NCBI GenBank assembly: GCA_014650415.1
Contig: BMUX01000004.1
Location: 620,001-684,000 of the forward strand
Length of the DNA: 64,000 nucleotides
DNA from: Streptomyces spiroverticillatus
GTDB taxonomy: Bacteria; Actinomycetota; Actinomycetes; Streptomycetales; Streptomycetaceae
Reading direction: 5' to 3'
The position numbers were made by a program, and so were the translations under genes. Under the pieces are notes generated by a model. The model was given only the letters and a program-made list of their open reading frames with translations, had not been told where the DNA came from and did no database searches. This document shows, in pieces, positions 37,296 through 44,907 of this stretch (within the stretch, counting starts at the first letter, position 1; every line of letters starts with the position of its first letter).

Positions 37296-37628
37296 ATGGG
37301 CGTTTTTGCAATGTTCCGCCGCAAGTCCAAGGATGCCGCAGAGGCGTCAACCGAGGAGGGGCAGACCGCCACTCCGTCGGCCGACGCCCCCGCGGCCGCT
37401 GCGACCGCGGAGAAGGCCGACGAGGCGACGCCCGGAGCCCAGGCCGCCGAGGCTGCCGAGGCTTCGGACGAGCCTTCGGCGGAGGTCTCCGCAGAGGCCG
37501 CGAAGGACGCTCCGGAGGCCGCCGACGCGGAGGCCGGGGCGGACGACGCGGAGGGGATGGAGGTCCCCAAGCAGCAGTCCGCGGACGAGGCAGCGGACAA
37601 TGAGGTCGGCGAAAGCGCCCGCAAATAG
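37296..37628 (+). CDS. Small acidic Ala/Glu-rich protein
   Basis: 110 residues from ATG 37296: MGVFAMFRRKSKDAAEASTE followed by a low-complexity Ala/Glu/Asp-rich tail. There is no signal peptide. It is divergent from miaA and precedes, by about 70 bp, the MT0933-like antitoxin gene on the same strand, so the two may form an operon. The composition suggests an intrinsically disordered acidic protein. Function unknown. Confidence 0.65.
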   Translation: MGVFAMFRRKSKDAAEASTEEGQTATPSADAPAAAATAEKADEATPGAQAAEAAEASDEPSAEVSAEAAKDAPEAADAEAGADDAEGMEVPKQQSADEAADNEVGESARK

Positions 37629-37701
37629 CCCGGAATCGGCTCCGGCATCACGGACCGGCCCCGGGCCCGAACCGAAGAATCCCCACGAGGGAAGGTGACC
37701 C

Positions 37702-37950
37702 ATGGGCTTCCTGGACAATTTGAAGGCCAAGCTGGCTCCGGCCAAGGAGAAGGCCGCGGACCTCGCGCAGCAGCACGGGGGGAAGATCGAGCAGGGCCTC
37801 GACAAGGCGGCTCAGGCGGTCGACTCCAAGACCAAGGGCAAGTACAGCAGCCAGATCCAGTCGGGCACGGGCAAGGCGAAGGACGCCCTGGACCGCCTCT
37901 CGACCAAGGACGACGGCGGCACTCCGCCGCCTCCGCCGCCGGCTTCCTGA
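37702..37950 (+). CDS. MT0933-type antitoxin-like protein
   Basis: An 82-residue, highly charged helical protein. MGFLDNLKAKLAPAKEKAAD, then GLDKAAQAVDSKTKGKYSSQ and GKAKDALDRL match the MT0933 antitoxin family (Pfam MT0933_antitox) of actinobacteria. It ends in a PPPPPPAS tail. GGAAGG lies upstream of ATG 37702. I do not see the usual toxin partner next to it, only the acidic protein upstream, so it may be an orphan. Many streptomycete members are solitary and of unknown role. Confidence 0.7.
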   Translation: MGFLDNLKAKLAPAKEKAADLAQQHGGKIEQGLDKAAQAVDSKTKGKYSSQIQSGTGKAKDALDRLSTKDDGGTPPPPPPAS

Positions 37951-37964
37951 CCCGCCGGCGCGCT

Positions 37965-38011
37965 CACGGGAACGGCCGCGGAACCATTTCGGTTCCGCGG
38001 CCGTTCCCGTG
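37965..38011. terminator. Bidirectional hairpin after the antitoxin-like gene
   Basis: Perfect 21-bp stem beginning CACGGGAACGGCCGCGGAAC with an ATTTC loop, between convergent genes. Confidence 0.88.
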
Positions 38012-38110
38012 GTACGAAGCGCACCTTGGCAACTCCACAAGGCAGCAGACAGGGCGGTCCGGGCAGCCCGACCGGGACCGGGCCGCGGTCAGGACGAGGC
38101 CGCGGTCCGG

Positions 38111-38827
38111 TCAGGACCAGGCCGCCACGAAGTAGCCCACGCCGTACGGCGCCTCCTCGTACAGCAGCTGCCCGCCCAGGCCCGTCCCCTCCGCGGCGCC
38201 CGCGAGCACCTGCCAGGGGGCGCGTCCGGACACCTTCAGGAGGTACGCCAGGTCCTCGTCCAGCGCGAGCAGGGCGGCGGTGTCGGCGTCGCCCAGCGCC
38301 CGGGCGGCCCCGGCGTCGAAGCCCTCGGCGCGCTCGTCCAGGTAGCCGGGGGCCTTCAGGGTGCGGCAGGCGCTGCCGTCGCCCATCACCAGGAGTGCGA
38401 CCCGGTCCGCCCGCCGGGCCAGCTCCCGGCCCGCTTCGGCGCAACGGGCCGCTTCCAGGGGTTCACCGACGCCCAGGCCCTCGACGGGGGCGCCCCGCCA
38501 TCCCGTACGGCCCAGGAGCCAGGCGCCCACCGCGAGCGAGTCCGGCAGGGGCCTGGCGGCGACTCCCTCGGGGGTGTCCGCGCCGAGGCGGACCTCCAGG
38601 TCCACCCCGAAGCCGGAGAAGCTCCCCCGAGCGCCCTGGGGGTGCGGTCCGCGCCGGTCCTGCCCGGCGGGTCCGATCACGACGAGCAGGTCGGGCCGGG
38701 AGGCGGCGAGCACTCCCAGCGCGTCCGCGCAGGCGTCCCGGGCGGCGTCCAGTTCCGGCGCGGCACCGGAGGCGACCTCGGGGACGAGCAGCGGCGGACA
38801 GGGGCATACGGCGGCGGCTACGAGCAT
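38111..38827 (-). CDS. Class III extradiol dioxygenase-like protein
   Basis: 238 residues from ATG 38827. MLVAAAVCPCPPLLVPEVA and RPDLLVVIGPAGQDRRGPHP resemble the class III extradiol ring-cleavage dioxygenase / MEMO-like fold found in streptomycetes next to miaB. The typical metal-binding His pair near the N-terminus is not obvious here (Cys residues appear instead), so activity is doubtful. It is downstream of the small gene that follows miaB and probably belongs to that transcript. Confidence 0.65.
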   Translation of the reverse strand: MLVAAAVCPCPPLLVPEVASGAAPELDAARDACADALGVLAASRPDLLVVIGPAGQDRRGPHPQGARGSFSGFGVDLEVRLGADTPEGVAARPLPDSLAVGAWLLGRTGWRGAPVEGLGVGEPLEAARCAEAGRELARRADRVALLVMGDGSACRTLKAPGYLDERAEGFDAGAARALGDADTAALLALDEDLAYLLKVSGRAPWQVLAGAAEGTGLGGQLLYEEAPYGVGYFVAAWS

Positions 38828-38893
38828 GTGCGGCAGCCTAACGCGAGGCCGGGCGTCTCCCTCGGGCTCCTGCGGGCTCTCGCGGGCCGGACG

Positions 38894-39223
38894 CTAGAGC
38901 GGCCCGGAGTCCCACTCCAGCTCGTGCACCGCGAAGCGGTACGGATAGGACTGGCCAAAACCGCCCTCGCCGACCAGCAGCCACCCGTCGGACGTCCGGT
39001 AGCGCCGGACCCGCTTGGCGCGCATGGGCATCCGGGGCCGGTACTCCAGCACGAGGCCCCGCAGGTGGTTCAGCGCGTCCTCGTACGTGCCGTCGAAGGT
39101 GCCGAGCAGTTCCAGCGGCACGGGCTCGCTGTGCCCGTTGACGACCGGCTTCTCCACCATCAGCGCCCAGCGGGCCACCCGCCCTCCCGGGCCGGTGGCC
39201 GGCATCGCATCCCCCGTGATCAT
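38894..39223 (-). CDS. Conserved hypothetical protein translationally coupled to miaB
   Basis: 109 residues. The ATG at 39223 overlaps the miaB stop as TGATG, indicating coupled translation; an ATG at 39238 would overlap further. Sequence blocks are GGRVARWALMVEKPVVNGHS, LLGTFDGTYEDALNHLRG and SDGWLLVGEGGFGQSYPYRF. It is cytosolic and small, with no recognised family. Coupling to miaB means that any change in miaB expression by the integrated element should also alter this gene. Confidence 0.7.
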   Translation of the reverse strand: MITGDAMPATGPGGRVARWALMVEKPVVNGHSEPVPLELLGTFDGTYEDALNHLRGLVLEYRPRMPMRAKRVRRYRTSDGWLLVGEGGFGQSYPYRFAVHELEWDSGPL

Positions 39224-40701
39224 CAGGCGATGCTGCATCCTCCGGTGGCTGCGGGCAAGGGCTCGGGCACGCCGATCTTCGGCAGCCCGAGCATGACGCC
39301 GGGGCCCTGCTGGGGCTCGGCGTTGCGCTTCTCCCAGGCGTCACCGGCCCGGGTGCGGCGCACGGCCGTGGCCTCGCCCTCGGCGAGCAGGTGGTGCGGG
39401 GCGGCGTAGGTGATCTCGACGGTCACCACGTCGCCGGGGCGCACGTCCTGGTCGGGCTTGGTGAAGTGCACGAGGCGGTTGTCCGGAGCGCGCCCGGACA
39501 GGCGCAGGGTCGCGCCGTCCTTGCGGCCCTCGCCCTCGGCGACCATGACGTCCAGGGTGCGGCCGACCTGCTTCTTGTTCTCCTCCCAGGAGATCTCCTC
39601 CTGGAGGGCGACCAGACGCATGTAGCGCTCCTGGACGACCTCCTTGGGGATCTGGTTCTCCATGGTGGCCGCGGGCGTGCCGGGGCGGATGGAGTACTGG
39701 AAGGTGAAGGCGTTGGTGAAGCGGGCCTCGCGGACCGTGTGCATCGTCTGCTCGAAGTCCTCCTCGGTCTCGCCGGGGAAGCCCACGATGATGTCGGTGG
39801 AGATGGCGGCGTCCGGCATCGCGGCGCGCACCCGCTCGATGATCCCGAGGAAGCGCTCCTGGCGGTACGAGCGGCGCATCGCCTTGAGGATCGTGTCCGA
39901 TCCCGACTGGAGCGGCATGTGCAGCTGCGGCATCACGTTGGGCGTCTCGGCCATGGCGGCGATCACGTCGTCGGTGAAGTCGCGCGGGTGCGGCGAGGTG
40001 AAGCGCACGCGCTCCAGGCCCTCGATCCTGCCGCAGGCGCGCAGCAGCTTGCTGAAGGCCTCGCGGTCGCCGATGTCGGAGCCGTACGCGTTGACGTTCT
40101 GCCCGAGCAGGGTGATCTCGGAGACGCCCTCCGCGACCAGGGCCTCGATCTCGGCGAGGATGTCGCCGGTCCTGCGGTCCTTCTCCTTGCCGCGCAGGGC
40201 GGGCACGATGCAGAAGGTGCAGGTGTTGTTGCAGCCCACCGAGATGGAGACCCAGGCGGCGTAGGCGCTCTCGCGGCGCGTGGGCAGCGTCGAGGGGAAC
40301 GCCTCCAGCGACTCGGCGATCTCGACCTGCGCCTCTTCCTGGATGCGTGCGCGCTCCAGCAGCACCGGCAGCTTGCCGATGTTGTGCGTGCCGAAGACGA
40401 CGTCGACCCAGGGGGCCCGCTTGGTGATGGTGTCGCGGTCCTTCTGCGCCAGGCAGCCGCCGACGGCGATCTGCATGCCGGGCCGCTTGGTCTTCATCGG
40501 CGCGAGCCGTCCGAGATTGCCGTACAGCTTGTTGTCGGCGTTCTCCCGGACCGCGCACGTGTTGAAGACGACGACGTCGGCGTCACCGTCGGCCCCTTCG
40601 GGCGCACGGACGTATCCCGCGCCCTCCAGGAGGCCCGACAGGCGCTCGGAGTCGTGGACGTTCATCTGGCACCCGTAAGTGCGCACCTCGTACGTTTTCA
40701 A
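39223..40701 (-). CDS. miaB: tRNA-2-methylthio-N6-dimethylallyladenosine synthase, 5' end rewritten by an integrated element
   Basis: A radical SAM methylthiotransferase that converts i6A37 to ms2i6A37. All motifs are present: N-terminal cluster Cys in [28 protein letters not shown] and VGGCLAQKD; radical [18 protein letters not shown]-terminal TRAM domain. The native start (MSEKTYEVRT) has been separated and now lies at 50096-50126. Here the frame begins in element DNA: TTG 40701 ([13 protein letters not shown] seven bases upstream) or GTG 40731. Residues from KTYEVRT onward are unchanged, so the protein should be functional, but transcription now depends on element sequence or on read-through from the integrase gene 52 bp upstream. 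Confidence 0.93.
   Translation of the reverse strand: MKTYEVRTYGCQMNVHDSERLSGLLEGAGYVRAPEGADGDADVVVFNTCAVRENADNKLYGNLGRLAPMKTKRPGMQIAVGGCLAQKDRDTITKRAPWVDVVFGTHNIGKLPVLLERARIQEEAQVEIAESLEAFPSTLPTRRESAYAAWVSISVGCNNTCTFCIVPALRGKEKDRRTGDILAEIEALVAEGVSEITLLGQNVNAYGSDIGDREAFSKLLRACGRIEGLERVRFTSPHPRDFTDDVIAAMAETPNVMPQLHMPLQSGSDTILKAMRRSYRQERFLGIIERVRAAMPDAAISTDIIVGFPGETEEDFEQTMHTVREARFTNAFTFQYSIRPGTPAATMENQIPKEVVQERYMRLVALQEEISWEENKKQVGRTLDVMVAEGEGRKDGATLRLSGRAPDNRLVHFTKPDQDVRPGDVVTVEITYAAPHHLLAEGEATAVRRTRAGDAWEKRNAEPQQGPGVMLGLPKIGVPEPLPAATGGCSIA
40679..40692. repeat. attL core of the integrated element
   Basis: GTGCGCACCTCGTA, identical to the copy at 50098-50111. It lies inside miaB codons for YEVRT and marks the left junction. 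The identity extends to TA-R-GTGCGCACCTCGTA with one mismatch. Confidence 0.85.
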
Positions 40702-40753
40702 AACTGCATCCTCAACCGCGCCGCTGCTCACTCGTCCAGAGTACGGGCAGAGA

Positions 40754-42439
40754 TCAGGCAGCCAGCGCCTGAGCCGCTTGGACGGCACGGGCCCGGTACT
40801 CCTCACCCACGATGACGTGGAACTCGGACGCCCCGCCACGCGGAGCAACGGCGTACAGCTTCGTCCCTGACTCGACAAGCCACTGTCGACGCCCCGACCA
40901 GTCCAGCCGCGCCCAGAGTTCCCGACACGTCTCCCCGGTGCCCTCAACGGCCCACGACGCCTCGCGCTGCGGCAGCGCTGCCAGCCGCTTGCGACGCTCC
41001 CTGAGCTTGCCCATGCGGGAGAGGTAGACCGCCTCGTCCTCGTCGTCCCAGTCGGCCGCCGCGTCCTTCTCGTCCGTGAGCCGCTGGATAGCGTCCCGGC
41101 ACTGTGCGAGTTCCTCTGTGTGGTCCTCACCAGGGATGAGCGTCCGCCGGGTGACCTCAAGGTCCCCGACTTCCGAAAGCAGCGTCTCTTCGAGAATCGT
41201 TTCAAGGTCATCGGCGGTCATGGCCGTACCGGTGCACGTCTTCTTCACGAGGTTCTCGCAGCGGTGGTAGCGGTAGTCCTTCCGGCCGCTGGCAATGGTC
41301 CGGCTGGCACGCCACTGGTACAGCTTGCCCGGCTTGGCCGGGCCGTGGACACGGTCCCTCGGGCAGTCGCACCGCTTCTTGCCGGTGGCGGTGCACCCCT
41401 CAAGATGACGCCGTACCGGGTCAACGAGACCGCAGTCCGGAGACAGGCAGAACCCCACGTCGAGAAGCGGCCCCGCCCCGGTGGTGCGGGTGCGCGGCTT
41501 GATAGCAAGCCGTTCTTGGATCTCCGCCCACTCCGACTCGGTGACCAACGCCGGACCGACCTTGACCGGCATCCCGTCGTCACCACAGACAAGTTCCCCA
41601 TCGTGACTCATGAAGCCCCGGATGGTGTGGGACGTCAGGAAGTTCCGGATCGTCTCGGGGCACCATGCCGCCCGTTCATCACGGGCAGGCTTGCCACGCT
41701 GCGCCCGCTTGTAGTCGGACGGCGCGAGAACGTCCGCCCGCTCGAAGTTCAGGCACAGACTGTTCATGGAGTCGCCAGCCCGGATGCGGCGAACGATGTG
41801 CTGGCCGTTCTCGAACGCCGACGCCTCCGCACCTTCGAGTGCGTCCGTGTCGAAGTCGACCTGTAGCCCCTCCCCCGGCGGACAGTCACAGGCGTGCCAG
41901 GAACAGCCATCGACGTGATCCCGAGCCGGGACGGTCTTGTATCCGTAGACAGGGTCACCGCCGGACCAGCGGCCGTATCGACGCATGGCCAAGCGGGCAT
42001 CCAGTACGCGCGCCTTGATGGTCTCCAACTCGAACTGAGCGACTGCCGCGAGGATGTTGGCGACGAGCTTCCCGATGTTGGATGACAGGTCGATCTTGTC
42101 GTCAATGCACACCAGGGTCACGGCCGACTCTTCGGCCCAGGCGCAGAGGTTCGCGAAGTCCTTCACGGACCGTGCAAGCCGGTCCAGCTTCCAGCAGACC
42201 AACATGTCGAACTCGTCCGACTTGGCCAGCCACGGCCCCAGCTCCGGCCGGTCCCACGGGCTGATCTTGGCCGATACGCCGACGTCGACGGCCCACCCAA
42301 CGATCTCGCAGTCGTAGAGACGTGCGTATCCCTCGATCTTCTCCTTCTGCCGCTCGGGCGACGTGCTCTCATCTGTCTCTTTGGACAGGCGAATTACGCC
42401 AACTATCCTTTGCCGCTTACCACTTGCCGGATTGGTCAC
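40754..42439 (-). CDS. Large serine recombinase (site-specific integrase)
   Basis: A 561-residue serine integrase. The catalytic domain starts at [20 protein letters not shown] (nucleophile Ser in RLS), followed by [17 protein letters not shown] and the long helix [21 protein letters not shown] recombinase domain and a zinc-ribbon region (CLSPDCGL with KRCDCPRDR and [11 protein letters not shown]) and a coiled-coil C-terminus follow. An extra Cys-rich stretch, [14 protein letters not shown], sits near residue 205. GTG 42439 is preferred because [12 protein letters not shown] fits the family N-terminus. It stops only 14-bp-scale distance from attL and is codirectional with miaB, so its transcript can run into miaB. 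Confidence 0.92.
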   Translation of the reverse strand: MTNPASGKRQRIVGVIRLSKETDESTSPERQKEKIEGYARLYDCEIVGWAVDVGVSAKISPWDRPELGPWLAKSDEFDMLVCWKLDRLARSVKDFANLCAWAEESAVTLVCIDDKIDLSSNIGKLVANILAAVAQFELETIKARVLDARLAMRRYGRWSGGDPVYGYKTVPARDHVDGCSWHACDCPPGEGLQVDFDTDALEGAEASAFENGQHIVRRIRAGDSMNSLCLNFERADVLAPSDYKRAQRGKPARDERAAWCPETIRNFLTSHTIRGFMSHDGELVCGDDGMPVKVGPALVTESEWAEIQERLAIKPRTRTTGAGPLLDVGFCLSPDCGLVDPVRRHLEGCTATGKKRCDCPRDRVHGPAKPGKLYQWRASRTIASGRKDYRYHRCENLVKKTCTGTAMTADDLETILEETLLSEVGDLEVTRRTLIPGEDHTEELAQCRDAIQRLTDEKDAAADWDDEDEAVYLSRMGKLRERRKRLAALPQREASWAVEGTGETCRELWARLDWSGRRQWLVESGTKLYAVAPRGGASEFHVIVGEEYRARAVQAAQALAA

Positions 42440-42786
42440 TACTTGCCTTGCTCGTGCTTCGTTTTGGAATGCGCGGAGGCGCAACCACAAGGCTAGCAAG
42501 AAGGGACTTTATTCCTTTTGGATCAGGACCTTGTCCTCCGCCGGCTGGGACCAATTCCCCTGCGGGAAGCGGCGCTTCGCCCCACCCGTTCGGGGGGCCG
42601 ATTTCGTAGCCTTGGAAGTGGAGGACTGATTCGGTCCGCCGGAGAACGCCGACTCATCCAACTAGGGCGATTGCAAGATCGCACAGGATGAGCCGGTACA
42701 GATCGACCTTGGGTCGGTATCTCGACAGGTGACCCCTGCCGCAGATGCCGACCTTTTTATGTGCCCGACCGAGAGACGTTCCACCA
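42440..42786. promoter_or_regulatory. Divergent region between integrase and the small element gene
   Basis: No convincing gene. It must contain the integrase promoter (-) and the promoter of the rightward early genes. Small dyads GCGAT-N6-ATCGC (about 42669-42684) and CGACC-TTG-GGTCG (about 42705-42717) are candidates for regulator binding. Confidence 0.4.
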
Positions 42787-43047
42787 ATGACCACTCCCCC
42801 GCATCACCTAATCCAGTTCCACGGCGAGCCGATCCATTCGGACCCCGGATTCGTCCAGGCATGGACGTACGGCGACCTGACAGCCGTCTCCGTCGCCGCA
42901 GCACTCGGGGAGGACAACCCCCTCGTACACCCCTGGAAGCGCGCGTGGACCGCCGGAGCGGTCGTGACTGATGTCATCGACTACGACGCCGAGACCTTCG
43001 TTGGCGGCTCCCGCCGGAACGTCGTCTACCGCACCCCCATCACCTGA
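42787..43047 (+). CDS. Small element protein, function unknown
   Basis: 86 residues from ATG 42787: MTTPPHHLIQFHGEPIHSDP, then WTYGDLTAVSVAAALGEDNP, ending RNVVYRTPIT. It is soluble, with no recognised domain. It lies divergently from the integrase and just upstream of the winged-helix gene. A small protein beside a serine integrase is a natural candidate for the recombination directionality factor, but nothing in the sequence proves this. Confidence 0.6.
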   Translation: MTTPPHHLIQFHGEPIHSDPGFVQAWTYGDLTAVSVAAALGEDNPLVHPWKRAWTAGAVVTDVIDYDAETFVGGSRRNVVYRTPIT

Positions 43048-43079
43048 CCAACTCAGCAGAGACAGAGGAGAAGTTGAAC

Positions 43080-43667
43080 ATGCAGTGCCCTTGCGGTGCG
43101 GACCACCCGATGATCCCGAAGGACCGAATCCGAGTCGCTGGCGAGCAGCGGACCAATGTGCTCGTGTGCCCCAAGATCAGTGGACTGAGCGGTGTCGGCG
43201 CAGCGGGCATCCGACTGGTCGTCGACGCGGTGACCGACGCGCCCCCGGCAGACCCTGTGACCCACTGCTGCGGCGTCCCTGAGCATGTCCGGGAGCACGC
43301 CCCCGGCTGCCTCGTCGACGGACAGCCCGTCACCCCTCCAACGCACCCCCGGACCCCGAAGGACGAGAACGAACACCTGTGGGCACTGCTCAACTGGGAC
43401 AAGCCGAAGAACTGGATCGGACCCTTCTCGGTGGTCGTGGCCGTCTCGAAGATGGCCCACTCCCGGAATGGTGAGGCTCAGGTCTCCCGGAGCACGCTGG
43501 CCGCGAAGGTCGGCGGCTCTGAGCGATCCGTGAGTACGTGGCTCGATGCTGCCGAGAAGGCGGGGTGGCTTGTCTGCGTCAGCTCGAAGAAGCCCGGCAA
43601 GGGCGGTAAAACGGAGATGGGTCGCTACCGGCCGACTATCCCCACCGCCCATGAAAGGGCTGCATAG
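43080..43667 (+). CDS. Winged-helix DNA-binding protein, possible replication initiator or regulator
   Basis: 195 residues from ATG 43080 (AGAGGAG upstream; a TTG at 43074 is the alternative). The N-terminal half is Cys-rich (MQCPCGADHP, VLVCPKISG, HCCGVPEHVREHAPGC), possibly zinc-binding. The C-terminal half has MAHSRNGEAQVSRSTLAAKV and SERSVSTWLDAAEKAGWLVC, a winged helix like those in replication proteins of small phages and integrative elements. The stop codon lies inside a perfect palindrome (43659-43679), a typical arrangement for a self-regulating or origin-binding protein. Confidence 0.7.
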   Translation: MQCPCGADHPMIPKDRIRVAGEQRTNVLVCPKISGLSGVGAAGIRLVVDAVTDAPPADPVTHCCGVPEHVREHAPGCLVDGQPVTPPTHPRTPKDENEHLWALLNWDKPKNWIGPFSVVVAVSKMAHSRNGEAQVSRSTLAAKVGGSERSVSTWLDAAEKAGWLVCVSSKKPGKGGKTEMGRYRPTIPTAHERAA

Positions 43668-43679
43668 CGGCTATGCAGC
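43659..43679. repeat. Perfect palindrome GCTGCATAG-CGG-CTATGCAGC
   Basis: Nine-base arms with a three-base centre, overlapping the stop of the winged-helix gene. GCTGCA elements recur at 43680-43686 and 43731-43739. Candidate origin iteron or operator. Confidence 0.8.
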
Positions 43680-43725
43680 GGCTGCACACAGAAACTACAA
43701 AAAACTACATACCTATAGAGGTGTG

Positions 43726-43746
43726 CAGTGGCTGCATAGGCCACTG
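43726..43746. repeat. Second inverted repeat CAGTGGC-TGCATAG-GCCACTG
   Basis: Seven-base arms around TGCATAG, which is also the core of the first palindrome. Between the two lies an A-rich stretch (ACAGAAACTACAAAAAACTA) that could unwind. Confidence 0.75.
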
Positions 43747-43758
43747 GGAGATAAAAGA

Positions 43759-43784
43759 GCCGCCCCTACTGGGGCGGCCTTTCC
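43759..43784 (+). terminator. Terminator after the winged-helix gene
   Basis: GCCGCCCC-TACT-GGGGCGGC followed by CTTTCCCC. It ends the leftmost rightward transcript and insulates the repeat region downstream. Confidence 0.85.
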
Positions 43785-43829
43785 CCTACCCCTATCCCAT
43801 CCGATGCAAGAACGAACCTAACCGCCTGA

Positions 43830-44037
43830 CCACCCGCCATCGAGTGTTGCAAGTCACCCTTCGAAGGCGACGCTTTTAAGGATTCGTCAACCCCCCCTAC
43901 AGGAGTGAGGGAGGTCACGACCTCAACGTGCCTCGAATCTCGGAATGTGGCTCCCCCTATAGAAGTGAGGGGAGTCACCGATCGGATTGTGCGGTTTTCT
44001 CGCACATCACCCCCCTTACATAGATGAGGGAAACATC
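43830..44037. repeat. Three (possibly four) 28-bp repeats spaced by 60 bp, operator-like
   Basis: Copies at 43891-43918, 43951-43978 and 44010-44037 share the form CCCCCCTAYAGRAGTGAGGG-RAGTCAC. A degenerate copy (GTGTTGCAAGTCAC) ends at 43857. Starts are 60 and 59 bp apart. Each contains the half-sites GTGA-N6-TCAC or close variants. The block lies between two terminators and just upstream of the XRE regulator gene. The most likely role is an operator array for that regulator. Confidence 0.75.
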
Positions 44038-44057
44038 AGAAACCCTCGTAAGACTTC

Positions 44058-44080
44058 AGGCCCCCGGTGGGGCCTTTTTT
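44058..44080 (+). terminator. Canonical Rho-independent terminator upstream of the XRE gene
   Basis: AGGCCCC-CGGT-GGGGCCT followed by six T residues. A T-tract terminator of this kind is uncommon in Streptomyces chromosomes and is phage-like. It closes whatever is transcribed through the 60-bp repeats. Confidence 0.88.
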
Positions 44081-44128
44081 GTTGGCCCACCACATTGCGT
44101 ATTCGCAATCCACACAGGAAGGACAGTC

Positions 44129-44467
44129 ATGTACTGCCCCACGCGCTCAAAGGCGCGCCGAGAACGGCTCGGACTCACCCGCAGGCAGCTTGCCGACCGC
44201 ATCGGCGTCCACGAGGTCACCGTGTGGCGTTGGGAGTCTGGAGAGGTCGGCCCGAGCGCCGACAACTTCGTTCGCCTCGCTCATGCGCTCCGCATCCCGT
44301 TCGCCTCGCTCCTGGCACAGGTCGACGACGACGCGATGGCGACCGGCGCACTGATCGCCGCTGAGATCGGTCGTGCCCGTTCCTGCGCGGCTGAGCCGAC
44401 GATCCGCACGCACGCCGACGCTGAGGCCCGGCTGATCGCGGACAAGGTGCGTGGTCGCCGTGGCTGA
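44129..44467 (+). CDS. XRE-family helix-turn-helix regulator of the element
   Basis: 112 residues from ATG 44129 behind AGGAAGG. The HTH is RRERLGLTRRQLADRIGVHE and TVWRWESGEVGPSADNFVRL, followed by LLAQVDDD and a charged C-terminal tail ending KVRGRRG. It is the first gene of the scaffold-capsid operon: its stop overlaps the next gene's start by 8 bases. The operator-like repeats lie immediately upstream, so autoregulation and control of the capsid genes are likely. Confidence 0.82.
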   Translation: MYCPTRSKARRERLGLTRRQLADRIGVHEVTVWRWESGEVGPSADNFVRLAHALRIPFASLLAQVDDDAMATGALIAAEIGRARSCAAEPTIRTHADAEARLIADKVRGRRG

Positions 44468-44870
44468 GTCCAGCATCCCGACCCCGGCGGAAGTGTTCAC
44501 CCCGGAACTGGTCGCCACGAACAAGCTCAGGGCCGCTCTGGAGCCCTCCGAGCCGCCCGCCACTCCCGAGCCTCCGGCGGGGCCTGCCGACGTCGTACAG
44601 GCCACTCCTGACCCTCTCGCGGAGGCTCAGGCACGGATTGCCGAACTGGAGCGTGCGGCGCTGCTGCGGGATCACGGCATCCCTGCCGAGTACGGCGATC
44701 TTGCGTCCACGCCCGAGCAGGCTTCGAAGCTCGCTGCGCTGATCTCCAACCAGCGCCCGGAACTCCACAAGACCCCTGTCGAGAACCTCCAGAGCGGCGC
44801 ATCCGCGACCGGTGAACCCCTCGGCGGTTGGAACACCGATGCGGCATCCATCGCCGCATTCATGCGCTGA
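44460..44870 (+). CDS. Scaffolding-like protein upstream of the capsid gene
   Basis: 136 residues from GTG 44460 (GTG 44451 is also possible), overlapping the XRE gene. MAESSIPTPAEVFTPELVAT, a Pro/Glu-rich linker, a short predicted coiled coil (LAEAQARIAELERAALLRDH) and a C-terminal GWNTDAASIAAFMR. The acidic, helical composition and the place directly before the capsid gene (37 bp gap) are typical of phage scaffolding proteins. No protease motif is present. The function is inferred mainly from position. Confidence 0.65.
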   Translation: MAESSIPTPAEVFTPELVATNKLRAALEPSEPPATPEPPAGPADVVQATPDPLAEAQARIAELERAALLRDHGIPAEYGDLASTPEQASKLAALISNQRPELHKTPVENLQSGASATGEPLGGWNTDAASIAAFMR

Positions 44871-44907
44871 TCTACAGCGCCAACTCATCTAAGAAAGCAG
44901 ATCACTT

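Noticed and set aside
39223..40701. miaB considered as a pseudogene because its native start is displaced
   Set aside because: All residues from KTYEVRT on are intact and in-frame start codons with a Shine-Dalgarno exist in the element DNA, so a functional protein is likely.
42363..42629. Small frame on the forward strand over the integrase start
   Set aside because: It overlaps the N-terminal codons of the integrase and lacks a ribosome binding site and a recognisable protein pattern.
43830..44037. Regularly spaced repeats considered as a CRISPR array
   Set aside because: Only three clear units, imperfect repeats, 32-bp gaps without spacer character, no cas genes; operator array is a better reading.
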